Shown here in pieces: positions 54,057 to 63,091 of a stretch of DNA of 64,000 bases. Source of the stretch: Streptomyces sp. CC228A (GTDB lineage Bacteria; Actinomycetota; Actinomycetes; Streptomycetales; Streptomycetaceae); NCBI RefSeq assembly GCF_021390935.1, contig NZ_JAJPUI010000005.1:310001-374000 (forward strand). The letters are read 5' to 3'. The notes below the pieces were generated by a model. The model was not told the origin of the DNA and made no database searches. It saw nothing but the letters and a program-made list of their open reading frames with translations. A program made the translations under genes and the position numbers. Each line of letters opens with the position of its first letter. The stretch's first letter is position 1.

Positions 54057-55829
54057 TCACTTGCCCTTGTCGGCCACCGGCTTGCGCAGCGCGATGTTCA
54101 GCTCCCGCAGCCGCGCCTCCTCCAGCTCCGTGGGGGCGCCCATCATCAGGTCCTGCGCGTTGCCGTTCAGCGGGAACGCGATGGTCTCGCGGATGTTCGG
54201 CTCGTCGGCGAGGAGCATGACGATGCGGTCGACACCGGGGGCGATGCCGCCGTGCGGCGGGGCGCCGAAGCGGAACGCGCGGAGCATGCCCGCGAACTCG
54301 CGCTCGACGGTGTCGCGGTCGTAGCCCGCGATCTCGAACGCCTTGATCATGATGTCGGGCTCGTGGTTCCGGATGGCGCCGGAGGACAGCTCGACGCCGT
54401 TGCAGACGATGTCGTACTGCCAGGCGAGGATGTCGAGCGGGTCCTTCTCCTCCAGGTCCTTCATGCCGCCCTGCGGCATGGAGAAGGGGTTGTGCGAGAA
54501 GTCGATCTTGCCGGTCTCCTCGTCCTTCTCGTACATCGGGAAGTCGACGATCCAGCAGAAGCGGAAGACGTCCTCCTCGAAGTGGCCGGCCCGCTTGGCC
54601 GCCTCGACGCGGACCGCGCCCATGATCTTCGCGACCTCGTCGACGTCGCCGGCGCCGAAGAAGACCGCGTGGCCCGGCTTCAGGCCGAGGCGGTCGACGA
54701 GCGTCTTGACGTCCTCCTCGGTGAGGAACTTGGCGATGGGACCGGTGAAGGCCATGTCGCCGCCGACGCGGATCCAGGCGAGGCCCTTCGCGCCGTGCTC
54801 GACGGCGAACTCGCCCAGGGAGTCGAAGAACTTGCGGGGCTGCCCGGCGACGTCCGGCACCGGCAGGGCGCGCACGTGCTTGCCGGCGAACGCCTTGAAC
54901 TCGGAGTCGGCGAACACGTCGGTGATGTCGACGAGCTCCAGCTTGGCCCGCAGGTCCGGCTTGTCGGAGCCGTACTTCAGCATCGCCTCGCGGAACGGGA
55001 TCCGCGGGAACGGCGAGGTGACGTGGCGGCCGTTGCCGAACTCCTCGAACAGCTCGGTCATGAGCTTCTCGATCGGCTGGAAGACGTCCTCCTGCGTCAC
55101 GAAGCTCATCTCGACGTCGAGCTGGTAGAACTCGCCGGGCGAGCGGTCGGCGCGGGCGTCCTCGTCGCGGAAGCAGGGCGCGATCTGGAAGTAGCGGTCG
55201 AAGCCGGAGACCATCAGCAGCTGCTTGAACTGCTGCGGCGCCTGCGGCAGCGCATAGAAGCGGCCCGGGTTGAGGCGGGACGGGACGACGAAGTCGCGGG
55301 CGCCCTCGGGGGAGGTCGCGGTGAGGATCGGCGTCGCCATCTCGTTGAAGCCGAGCGCGGTCATCTTCTGCCGGATCGCGGCGATCACCGCGGTGCGCAG
55401 CATGATGTTGCGGTGCATGCGCTCGCGGCGCAGGTCCAGGAAGCGGTACTCAAGGCGCCGCTCCTCGTTGACGCCGTCGTCCGTGTTGATCGTGAACGGC
55501 AGCGGGCCGGAGGCGCCGAGCACCTCGACCTCGGAGACCTCGACCTCGACCTCGCCGGTGGGCAGGTCCGGGTTGACGTTCTCGGTGCCGCGCGAGACGA
55601 CCTTGCCGTCGATCCGTACGACGGATTCCTTGGTCTGCTTGTCGAGCGCCTCGTACGCGGCGGTGCCGGGACGGGCGACGAGCTGCGTGATGCCGTAGTG
55701 GTCGCGCAGATCGATGAAGAGGATGCCGCCCAGGTCGCGCCGATTGTGCAGCCAGCCGCTCAGCCGGACGTCGGTGCCGACGTCAGAGGCGCGGAGCTCG
55801 CCGCAGGTGTGGGACCTGTACCGATGCAT
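54057..55829 (-). CDS. aspS: Aspartate-tRNA ligase
   Basis: Class II synthetase, 590 aa, full bacterial length. The N-terminal OB-fold anticodon domain has SDVGTDVRLSGWLHNRRDLG. Motif 2 is in FQIAPCFRDEDARADRSPGE, the bacterial GAD insertion lies in the middle, and motif 3 is GGIAPGVDRIVMLL. ATG 55829 (MHRYRSHTCGELRASD) is the conserved start. Whether it is discriminating or also charges tRNA-Asn cannot be decided here. Divergent from the SpoIIE-type gene. Confidence 0.98.
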   Translation of the reverse strand: MHRYRSHTCGELRASDVGTDVRLSGWLHNRRDLGGILFIDLRDHYGITQLVARPGTAAYEALDKQTKESVVRIDGKVVSRGTENVNPDLPTGEVEVEVSEVEVLGASGPLPFTINTDDGVNEERRLEYRFLDLRRERMHRNIMLRTAVIAAIRQKMTALGFNEMATPILTATSPEGARDFVVPSRLNPGRFYALPQAPQQFKQLLMVSGFDRYFQIAPCFRDEDARADRSPGEFYQLDVEMSFVTQEDVFQPIEKLMTELFEEFGNGRHVTSPFPRIPFREAMLKYGSDKPDLRAKLELVDITDVFADSEFKAFAGKHVRALPVPDVAGQPRKFFDSLGEFAVEHGAKGLAWIRVGGDMAFTGPIAKFLTEEDVKTLVDRLGLKPGHAVFFGAGDVDEVAKIMGAVRVEAAKRAGHFEEDVFRFCWIVDFPMYEKDEETGKIDFSHNPFSMPQGGMKDLEEKDPLDILAWQYDIVCNGVELSSGAIRNHEPDIMIKAFEIAGYDRDTVEREFAGMLRAFRFGAPPHGGIAPGVDRIVMLLADEPNIRETIAFPLNGNAQDLMMGAPTELEEARLRELNIALRKPVADKGK

Positions 55830-55978
55830 CGTCGTTCATCCAGTCTTCTGGGTGGTGGGTATGGCTCGACCCGTCAAGGTTACCGTCCGTCCCGAGACGG
55901 CGGCCCTGGATGACTGAGCCGCAGCTCACAGCGCCCGCACAGTGGCGATTCATCGGTCCATCTTCTTAAAGTGGGGCA

Positions 55979-58117
55979 ATGCGCACCGAGGACGTCCTGG
56001 CCGCGGTCCTGACCGGCCTGTGGCGTTGGGACAACGCGACCGGCACCGTCACGCTCGACGCGGAGGCCGCCCGCCTCCTGGGGCTGCCCGCGCAGCCGGT
56101 GGAGCTCACGGAGGGCGCGGTCCGCTCCCGCTTCCACCCCGTCGACTGGAACGAGATCGACGGGCTGGTGAACCTGGCCCTCACCGAGGGCACCCTCGCG
56201 GAGTCCCGCCTGCGGGTCATGGACGAGGGCGGGCGGGTGGTGCGGACGGTGCGGACCCGCTGCAAGCCGCTGCTGGACGCGGACGGCTTCCGGCTCGTGG
56301 GCACCCTCCAGGAGACCGCGGAGCCGCAGCCCGGCACGGCGGGCCGGGCCCCGGTGATGGGCGACTGGCGGCGCTCGCGTGAGGCGTTCCTGCTGGACGC
56401 GGGCCGGGCGCTGGCGGAGGCCAGGTCGACGGCCGAGGTGCTGCGGGTGGCGGCGTCGCTGTCGATGCCCGGATTCTCCCCGGACGGGCTGGCGGTCTTC
56501 GGGGTGTCCGGCGACCGTCTGACGATCATCGGGCACCACGGGCACAACGCCGGCGACGAGGGCCCCTTCGCGGAGATGCCGCTGGACACGGACTACCCGG
56601 CGGCGGAGGTCGTGCGCACGGGCCGGGCGATCTACCTGCCGACCCCGGACGACTACCGGGAGCGGTACCCGGCGACGTGGCCGCTGGCGCAGCGCTTCGG
56701 CAGGGAGTCGTGGGCGTTCCTGCCGCTGATCGTGGCGGGCCGCACGATGGGCGCGTGGATGGCGGCCTTCACGTACCGGGTGAGCTTCACACCGGACGAG
56801 CGGTCGGTGCTGACGACCGTGGCGCGCATGCTGGCGCAGGCGCTGGCCAGGGCCGGGGTCGCGGAGTCGGAGCGGGAGCTGTCGCTGGGCCTGCAGCGGG
56901 CCATGATGCCGGTGCTGGGGCCCGCGATCCCCGGTGTCGAGGTGGCCGCGCGGTACGTGCCGACGGGCGGCGGGCTCCAGGTGGGCGGCGACTGGTACGA
57001 CATGATCCAGCTGCCCGGCGGCCGGGTCGCGTTCGTCATCGGCGACGTGCAGGGGCACGACGTGCGCGCGGCGGGCCTGATGGGCCAGCTGCGGATCGCG
57101 CTCAGGGCGTACGCGGCGGAGGGGCACCGCCCGGACGCGGTGCTGTCGCGGGCGTCGCGGTTCCTGTGCGGGATCACGGAGGGCGCGAACGGCGACGGCG
57201 GCCCCGGCGGGGACCGCGAGGACGGCGGGCCGCGCTTCGCGACCTGCCTGTACCTGGAGGTGGACCCGGCGACCGGCACGGTCGACATCGCGCGGGCCGG
57301 CCACCCCGACCCGGCGCTGCGCATGGCGGACGGCACGGTCCTGCTCCGGCACACCGACGGCGGGCTGCCGCTCGGCATCGTCCCGGACACGGACTATCCG
57401 ACGACCCGGCTGGTGCTGGAGGCCGGCGAGACCCTGATGATCTGCACGGACGGCCTGCTGGAGACCGGCGGGCACGACATGGACACGGGCTGGCTGCGGG
57501 TCCGCAAGCTGCTGGAGGAGTACGAGCCGGCCTCGGAGTCGCTCGACATACTGGCCGACGCGCTGGTGCACGCGGTGCACGGTCCGGCCTCGCACCACAC
57601 CACGGGCCCGTTCGCGGACCGCCGCGAGGACGACATCGCGGTGCTGCTGCTGTCCCGCACGGCCGCGCCCGCGTCCCGCGTGTCGGCGCCGCGCCGCACG
57701 GTGCTGAGCGTGGCGCAGGCGGAGCCGGAGCGGATCGCGGCCGCCCGGCACCAGCTGCGGGAACTGCTGCACGACTGGGCGGACGAGGACCAGGTGGACG
57801 CGGCCGTCCTGATGGTGTCGGAGATGGTCACCAACGTCCTGGTGCACACCGACGGGGACGCGCTGCTGGTGGCGGAGGCGACGGGGCTGCACGGGGAGCG
57901 GCGGCTGCGCGTGGAGGTCGCGGACGGCAGCGACGAGCTGCCGCACCGGCGCCGCCCCGGCGAGATGGCGTCCTCGGGCCGCGGTCTGGTCCTGATGGAG
58001 ATGCTGGCGCACGCCTGGGGCGTGGACCCCCGCGGCGAGGGCAAGTCGATCTGGTTCGAGCTCTACGAGTCGGGCGCCGCGGGCGGGCTGCCGGCCGGGG
58101 TGCCGGATCTTCCGTAG
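55979..58117 (+). CDS. SpoIIE-type PP2C phosphatase with PAS, GAF and ATPase domains
   Basis: 712 aa cytoplasmic regulator. A PAS-like domain covers about 1-110 and a GAF-like domain about 150-300. The SpoIIE phosphatase (about 310-565) shows VGGDWYDMIQLPGGRVAFVI with GDVQGHD, then LMICTDGLLE and REDDIAVLLL. A C-terminal HATPase_c domain of anti-sigma-factor type follows (VSEMVTNVLVHTDGDALLV; SSGRGLVLMEMLAHAWGV). Such proteins set the phosphorylation of anti-anti-sigma factors in Streptomyces stress and development. ATG 55979. Its 3' end overlaps the convergent gene by 55 bases. Confidence 0.95.
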   Translation: MRTEDVLAAVLTGLWRWDNATGTVTLDAEAARLLGLPAQPVELTEGAVRSRFHPVDWNEIDGLVNLALTEGTLAESRLRVMDEGGRVVRTVRTRCKPLLDADGFRLVGTLQETAEPQPGTAGRAPVMGDWRRSREAFLLDAGRALAEARSTAEVLRVAASLSMPGFSPDGLAVFGVSGDRLTIIGHHGHNAGDEGPFAEMPLDTDYPAAEVVRTGRAIYLPTPDDYRERYPATWPLAQRFGRESWAFLPLIVAGRTMGAWMAAFTYRVSFTPDERSVLTTVARMLAQALARAGVAESERELSLGLQRAMMPVLGPAIPGVEVAARYVPTGGGLQVGGDWYDMIQLPGGRVAFVIGDVQGHDVRAAGLMGQLRIALRAYAAEGHRPDAVLSRASRFLCGITEGANGDGGPGGDREDGGPRFATCLYLEVDPATGTVDIARAGHPDPALRMADGTVLLRHTDGGLPLGIVPDTDYPTTRLVLEAGETLMICTDGLLETGGHDMDTGWLRVRKLLEEYEPASESLDILADALVHAVHGPASHHTTGPFADRREDDIAVLLLSRTAAPASRVSAPRRTVLSVAQAEPERIAAARHQLRELLHDWADEDQVDAAVLMVSEMVTNVLVHTDGDALLVAEATGLHGERRLRVEVADGSDELPHRRRPGEMASSGRGLVLMEMLAHAWGVDPRGEGKSIWFELYESGAAGGLPAGVPDLP

Positions 58118-59139
58118 CGGCTGCGCAGCTCGCCGGCGATGCCGACGGCGGCGGCGGTGAACGGCACGGCGAGGAGCATGCCGAGGATGCCGGCGACGGA
58201 CGCGCCCGCGGTGAGGGCGACCAGGACGACGGCGGGATGGATCCGCACGGTGCGGCTCTGGATGACCGGCTGGAGGACGTTGCCCTCCAGCGTCTGCACG
58301 GCGAGCACCACGCCCAGGGTCCACAGCGCGATGGCGAGGCCCCGGTCGGCGAGGGCGACGAGGACGGCGACGGCCCCGGAGAGGAACGCGCCCAGGTACG
58401 GGATGTAGGCGCCCACGAACACCAGCGCGCCGAGCCCGAAGGCCCCCGGCACCTGGAGGACGAGCAGTCCGATGGTGATGAAGACGCCGTCGATGAGGGC
58501 GACGATCGTCGTGCCGCGCATGAAGCCCTCGACCGCTTCGAAGGCGCGCCGGGCGACGGCTTCCAGGGTTCCGGCGCTGTCGCCGGGCGCGATGTCGCGC
58601 AGGACGTCGAGGACGCGTCCGGAGTCCCGCAGGAAGAAGAACAGCAGCAGCAGCGCGAGCAGGGCGATCGTCAGCACCTGGCTGAGGAGGCTGATGCCGC
58701 TGACCACGCCGGAGGCGGCGCCGCCGCCGAATCTCCGCAGCAGGTCCCAGCCGCGGGTGATCAGGTCGTCCAGGGTCGTGCCGGGCGCCCCGACCAGCCG
58801 GGCCAGGTCGCGCACGGCCTGGCGCAGGGACTCGACGATCTGGTCGCCGGTGTCGATCAGCGCGGTGACGACGATGTACCCGGCGCCGCCGAAGACGGCG
58901 ACCACGGCGACGCAGGTCAGTCCGGCGGCGAGGGACCGCTGGACGTGCCAGTCGACGAGCCGCCGGTGGACGGGCCGCAGCAGCGCGGCGCCGAGCACGG
59001 CGAGGAGGATGGCGGTCAGGGCCGTCTGGAAGGTGACGCACAGCCAGATGACGATGTAGGCCACGGCCGTCACGAGCAGCACGACGACGCACCAGGCGGC
59101 GAGTCGCCGCACGGGTTCGGGCAGCGGTGACAGAAGCAC
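58063..59139 (-). CDS. AI-2E family transporter
   Basis: 358 aa from GTG 59139, with about seven or eight hydrophobic segments. Family blocks are VTAVAYIVIWLCVTF, LLLLFFFLRDSGRVLDVLRD, GTTIVALIDGVFITIGLLVL and GALVFVGAYIPYLGAFLSGA, typical of AI-2E/PerM proteins. Their substrates are generally uncertain; AI-2 export is known for few. GGAG lies 7 bases before GTG 59139; GTG 59157 is a possible longer start. The C-terminal Pro/Ser tail overlaps the convergent phosphatase gene. Confidence 0.93.
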   Translation of the reverse strand: MLLSPLPEPVRRLAAWCVVVLLVTAVAYIVIWLCVTFQTALTAILLAVLGAALLRPVHRRLVDWHVQRSLAAGLTCVAVVAVFGGAGYIVVTALIDTGDQIVESLRQAVRDLARLVGAPGTTLDDLITRGWDLLRRFGGGAASGVVSGISLLSQVLTIALLALLLLFFFLRDSGRVLDVLRDIAPGDSAGTLEAVARRAFEAVEGFMRGTTIVALIDGVFITIGLLVLQVPGAFGLGALVFVGAYIPYLGAFLSGAVAVLVALADRGLAIALWTLGVVLAVQTLEGNVLQPVIQSRTVRIHPAVVLVALTAGASVAGILGMLLAVPFTAAAVGIAGELRSRYGRSGTPAGSPPAAPDS

Positions 59140-59284
59140 CCCACCACTCCACCACACCGCGCGGGCGTTCGCCCGCCGGGGGCCCGCCGGGATGACGTGC
59201 CGTCAGCCTGCCCGCCCCGCGGAGGGGTGCGGGCCGCTGCCCCGGCGGTCGCGGCCGCCGGACCGGTCGGTTCTCTCGCGGGGC

Positions 59285-60256
59285 CTACAGCCCGCCCTCC
59301 GTCATGCCGTGCACGGCGGGGACGGTGCCCAGCCGGCCCGCCTGGAAGTCCTCGAACGCCTGCACCAGCTCCTCGCGGGTGTTCATCACGAACGGCCCGT
59401 AGTGCGCCATGGGCTCCCGGATGGGCTCCCCGCCGAGCAGGACGACCTCCAGGTCCGGCGTGTGCGCGTCCTGCTGCGCGTCCGCGCGGACGGTCAGCGA
59501 GCCCCCGGCGCCGAAGACGGCGGTCTGACCGGACCGGATGGGGCGCCGCTCGGCGCCGACCGCGCCGCGGCCCGCGAGGACGTACGCGAGGCCGTTGAAG
59601 TCCTCGCGCCACGGCAGCGTGACCTCCGCACCCGGCGCCAGCGTGGCGTGGACCATCGTGATCGGCGTGTGCGTGATGCCGGGGCCCTGGTGGCCGCCCA
59701 GCTCGCCCGCGATGACGCGCAGCAGGGCGCCTCCGTCGGCGGACGTGAGCAGCTGGACCTGGCCGCCGCGGATGTCCTGGTAGCGGGGCGCCATCATCTT
59801 GTCCGTGGCCGGGAGGTTCACCCACAGCTGGAGGCCGTGGAAGAGGCCGCCCGACACCACGAGGTGCTCCGGCGGGGCCTCGATGTGCAGCAGGCCCGCG
59901 CCCGCCGTCATCCACTGCGTGTCGCCGTTGGTGATGGTGCCGCCGCCGCCGTTGGAGTCCTGGTGGTCGAAGACGCCGTCGATGATGTAGGTGACGGTCT
60001 CGAAGCCGCGGTGCGGGTGCCAGGGCGTGCCCTTCGGCTCGCCGGGCTGGTACTCCACCTCGCCCATCTGGTCCATCATGATGAACGGGTCGAGGTGGCG
60101 GTAGTGGATGCCGGCGAAGGCGCGCCGCACGGGGAAGCCCTCGCCTTCGAAGCCGGCGGGTGCCGTGGTGACGGCCAGCACCTTGCGGGCCGGTGCGTCG
60201 AGGGGCGCGGCCACGCGCGGCAGGGTGAGCGGGTTCTCGACGGTTACGGCAGGCAT
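59285..60256 (-). CDS. Pirin family protein
   Basis: 323 aa bicupin. The N-terminal cupin has the metal-binding motif WHPHRGFETVTYIIDGVFDH followed by MTAGAGLLHIEAPPEH; the C-terminal cupin includes HATLAPGAEVTLPWREDFNG and ends VVLLGGEPIREPMAHYGPFV, all pirin hallmarks. Bacterial pirins act as quercetinase-like dioxygenases or redox-linked regulators. ATG 60256 has GGAGG upstream. An AGTTGA..TGAACT palindrome 40 bases upstream may bind a MarR-type repressor. Confidence 0.94.
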   Translation of the reverse strand: MPAVTVENPLTLPRVAAPLDAPARKVLAVTTAPAGFEGEGFPVRRAFAGIHYRHLDPFIMMDQMGEVEYQPGEPKGTPWHPHRGFETVTYIIDGVFDHQDSNGGGGTITNGDTQWMTAGAGLLHIEAPPEHLVVSGGLFHGLQLWVNLPATDKMMAPRYQDIRGGQVQLLTSADGGALLRVIAGELGGHQGPGITHTPITMVHATLAPGAEVTLPWREDFNGLAYVLAGRGAVGAERRPIRSGQTAVFGAGGSLTVRADAQQDAHTPDLEVVLLGGEPIREPMAHYGPFVMNTREELVQAFEDFQAGRLGTVPAVHGMTEGGL

Positions 60257-60293
60257 GCGGACCTCCAGGGCCGGTACGACTCGGGTCCAGGTT

Positions 60294-60309
60294 AGTTGAA
60301 ACCTGAACT
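60294..60309 (-). promoter_or_regulatory. Palindromic operator candidate upstream of the pirin gene
   Basis: AGTTGAAACCTGAACT is an imperfect palindrome (AGTTsA, 4 bases, TsAACT), AT-rich in a GC-rich region, 38 bases before the start codon. MarR/OhrR-type repressors often use such sites. Confidence 0.4.
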
Positions 60310-60762
60310 TCCCGCCTAGGGGAACACCACGCCGGCCGCCGCCATTCCCGCCTCCCCGCACCGCCCCCGGGCCACACGCGTCCACCGCCGCTCCCGCGAG
60401 CCGCCTGCGCAGGGCCGCAGGGCGTACGGCCACAGGCCCGCACGACCGCAGGCCCGCACTCCCGCACGACCGCAGGGCCGCACTCCAGCAGGCCCCCACG
60501 CCCCACTGCCCCACGCCCAGCAGACACCCGCAGGCGGCACGGACAGCGGATGCCCGCGAGCCGCCTCGGCGCCCGCGCCACCCTCACGTACGCGGCAGGG
60601 GCCCCCGGCAGGCCGGACGGCACACGGGCACGCCGCACCCCCGAAGTGTGGGCATCGCGCACAGGAGGCCCATCGGCCCCGCAGCCGCCGTCACGGGCAG
60701 CGCACCAGGACCGCGGGCGAGCTCACCGCATCAGCGGCCGCCCGCCCTGCTCGAAACAGCGC
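60310..60762. other. Intergenic region without a gene
   Basis: Nothing credible is encoded on either strand. Bases 60410-60500 contain degenerate GCACGACCGCAGGCCC repeats. Confidence 0.5.
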
Positions 60763-61215
60763 CTAGCCGTACATCCGCCGCATCGCGAAGTCGACCATCT
60801 CCTCCACGGCCTTCGCGTCCACGACGATCCGGTGCTCGCCCTCCATGTCCAGCACGAAGCCGTAGCCGGTGGGCAGCAGGTCGAGCACCTCGGCCCCGGT
60901 GATCACGAAGTACTTGGACTCCTTGCCCGCGTACCGCCTGAGCTGCTTCAGCGTGGAGAACATCGGGATGACCGGCTGCTGCGTGTTGTGCAGCGCCAGG
61001 AAGCCCGGGTTGTCGCCGCGCGGGCAGTACACCTTGGACGTGGCGAAGATCTGCTGGAAGTCCTCCGACGACAGCGACCCGGTCGTGAAGGCCCGCACCG
61101 CGTCCGCGAGCGACGGCGGCGACGGCTCCGGATACAGCGGCGGCTGCTGACCGTACCCCTGCTGGTGCGGCGGGGCGTACTGCTGTGCACCCGGGTTCTG
61201 CTCGTAGCCGTACAT
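60763..61215 (-). CDS. SseB family protein
   Basis: 150 aa. It opens MYGYEQNPGAQQYAPP with a Gln/Pro/Tyr-rich tail, then SLADAVRAFTTGSLSSEDFQ, VPMFSTLKQLRRY-like (PMFSTLKQLRRYAGKES) and LLPTGYGFVLDMEGEHRIV. This matches the SseB N-terminal domain common in Streptomyces, whose function is unknown and unrelated to type III secretion there. ATG 61215 is chosen at the start of the Tyr/Gln-rich segment. The neighbour starts divergently 99 bases away. Confidence 0.88.
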   Translation of the reverse strand: MYGYEQNPGAQQYAPPHQQGYGQQPPLYPEPSPPSLADAVRAFTTGSLSSEDFQQIFATSKVYCPRGDNPGFLALHNTQQPVIPMFSTLKQLRRYAGKESKYFVITGAEVLDLLPTGYGFVLDMEGEHRIVVDAKAVEEMVDFAMRRMYG

Positions 61216-61313
61216 GTACGCAAGCGTACTGAGTGCGTCACCGCCCCCGTGACCGCGCCCGGGAATCCCGAAAGGCCGTTGCCCGCCGCGCCGTCGGCCC
61301 GGAAGCTCCCCGT

Positions 61314-62144
61314 ATGACGACGATCGACGACCCCCGGGTCGACCCGGCCCGCTGGCAGCGGGTGTACGAAGCCGGCTGCGCCGTACCGGCCGGAGCGGAC
61401 CTGCCCGCACTGGTCGACGAACTCGCCGCGGCCCTGCGCGACCCGGACCCCGCGGTCCGCGACGGCTACCCGTACGTGGTGCTGCGCACCTGGATCGAGC
61501 GGGACGTGGTCGACGGGCCGCTGCGGGCCCGTCTCGGCACGGTGATGGCGGGCCGCTTCGAGGACCCCGAGATCCAGGCCAGGACGTTCGCACCGCTGGT
61601 CCTCGACATGATCGTCCGCCGCGGCGACCTCGATCCCGCCTGGACGGCCGCCTTCCGCCGCTGGTACCCGGCGGAGGAGGACCTGCGCGGCCACGACCCC
61701 GCACTGGGCTGGCTGCACGCCGTCGCGCACGGGGCGGACCTCCTCGGCACGTTCGGGCTGCACCCGCAGGTGCCGCCCGCCGACATGCCCGCCGTCGCGG
61801 CCGCCCGCCTCCTGGCCCCCACCGACCAGCTCTTCGCCCAGCAGGAGGACGACCGGCTGGCCCAGGCCGTGGCCCGCTGCCTGACCCGCCCCGACCTCAC
61901 CGAGGCGGAGGCCACCGGCTGGCTCGACCCCCTGGAGGCCCACTTCGCCGCGGGCCGCCCGCCCGGCGTGCCCACCACCGCCGCGCACACCTCCAACGCG
62001 ATGCGCACCCTGCGCATGCTGTACCTCCTGGCCGACCTCGGCGTACGGCTCCACCGCGGCGGCCCCCGCGTGCCGCTCCGCCACCCCGCGGCCGTCAAGC
62101 GCCGGGTGGCGGAGGTGCTGGAACCCGCCTTCCAGGCGTACTAG
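61314..62144 (+). CDS. DUF2785 domain-containing protein
   Basis: 276 aa soluble helical protein. Recognisable features are VLRTWIERDVVDGPLRARLG, ARTFAPLVLDMIVRRGDL, LGWLHAVAHGADLLGTFG and TSNAMRTLRMLYLLADLGVR, typical of DUF2785. The function is unknown. GGAAG precedes ATG 61314; an upstream in-frame start adds only Arg-rich sequence. A strong two-way terminator follows. Confidence 0.9.
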   Translation: MTTIDDPRVDPARWQRVYEAGCAVPAGADLPALVDELAAALRDPDPAVRDGYPYVVLRTWIERDVVDGPLRARLGTVMAGRFEDPEIQARTFAPLVLDMIVRRGDLDPAWTAAFRRWYPAEEDLRGHDPALGWLHAVAHGADLLGTFGLHPQVPPADMPAVAAARLLAPTDQLFAQQEDDRLAQAVARCLTRPDLTEAEATGWLDPLEAHFAAGRPPGVPTTAAHTSNAMRTLRMLYLLADLGVRLHRGGPRVPLRHPAAVKRRVAEVLEPAFQAY

Positions 62145-62311
62145 CCCCAGGGACCCGCAGGGGTGCCCGCGCGGCTGACGGGCGGGTGCCCGCCCGGCGG
62201 CGCCCGCTCATCGGCCGGGGCGGCGCGCCCGGCAGCGGTGGCGGCGCGCCCGGCGGCGGACGGGAGGTCGGCGTCCCGGCGCAGGGGGCGTCCTCGCGGG
62301 CCCGGATGCGA

Positions 62312-62351
62312 CAGGGCGGAGGGACACGGAAACCCGTGTCCCTCCGCCCTG
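62312..62351. terminator. Bidirectional terminator
   Basis: CAGGGCGGAGGGACACGG, short A-rich loop, then CCGTGTCCCTCCGCCCTG: an 18-bp perfect stem between the convergent DUF2785 and immunity genes. Confidence 0.9.
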
Positions 62352-62365
62352 CGGGGTTGCGGTGG

Positions 62366-63091
62366 TCAGACCCGGTGGTTGAGGTTGTCACCCACCAGGA
62401 ACCGCGGATACGCGAACCGCTCGCCGAGCGCCGTGAAGGCGTCCCGGCTCACCGTGTCGACCTCGACGAAGTACGCCTTCACGGCGCGCAGGAACAGCCG
62501 GAACCCCAGGTCGGCGCAGGCCCCGGTGACGACCTGCTCCAGCGCGGGCACCAGTCCGGTCACCGCGGACCCGTACGGCGGGTGCGCCGCCGCGCGGTCC
62601 AGGGCGTCCGCGACGGGGCCGATCGCCCGCAGGACGGCCTGCCGTGCCTCCGCGTCCGCCACCGGCTCCGGCGGCGGAGGCGGGAACGCGGGGTCGTCCC
62701 GGCGGACCCGGTCGAGCCACGCGGCCTCCAGCGCCCGCAGCCAGCCCCGGGCGTCGAAGCCGTGGGCCCGCGGGTCGAAGCCGCCGTGCGTGGCGCCGAG
62801 CCACACCGTGCGGAGCACCGCGTCGGGCAGCGGTGACTCCACCAGGACGCGGACGTCCTGGCCGAGCCGCCGCGCCTTGGTGCGGTCGAACTCCTCCACC
62901 GCGGCCTGCGGCAGCGTGAGCCACCACGCGGCGGGCCCGCCGTCGGGCAGGTACCGCTGCGCGTCCTCCGGGGAGAGGGCGTCCGGGATGTCCCACTTGG
63001 AGGTCACCCAGGTCAGGCCGACGTCCGTCACGTACAGGTCCTCGCCGTACGCGCCGCGGCCGCCGTCGGCTTCCTGGTCTTCGCCCGTCAC
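62366..63091 (-). CDS. Probable immunity protein for the adjacent toxin
   Basis: 241 aa soluble protein without membrane segments. Notable stretches are YVTDVGLTWVTSKWDIPDAL, VEEFDRTKARRLGQDVRVLV and GFRLFLRAVKAYFVEVDTVS. I do not recognise a named immunity family. Its GTG overlaps the toxin stop (GTGA), the classical position of a cognate immunity gene, which would neutralise the toxin in the producing cell. An enzymatic or unrelated role cannot be excluded. Confidence 0.7.
   Translation of the reverse strand: MTGEDQEADGGRGAYGEDLYVTDVGLTWVTSKWDIPDALSPEDAQRYLPDGGPAAWWLTLPQAAVEEFDRTKARRLGQDVRVLVESPLPDAVLRTVWLGATHGGFDPRAHGFDARGWLRALEAAWLDRVRRDDPAFPPPPPEPVADAEARQAVLRAIGPVADALDRAAAHPPYGSAVTGLVPALEQVVTGACADLGFRLFLRAVKAYFVEVDTVSRDAFTALGERFAYPRFLVGDNLNHRV

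Noticed and set aside
60550..61317. 255-codon plus-strand frame over the SseB gene
   Set aside because: Opposite-strand shadow of the SseB-like gene with Arg/His-rich composition and no family signature.
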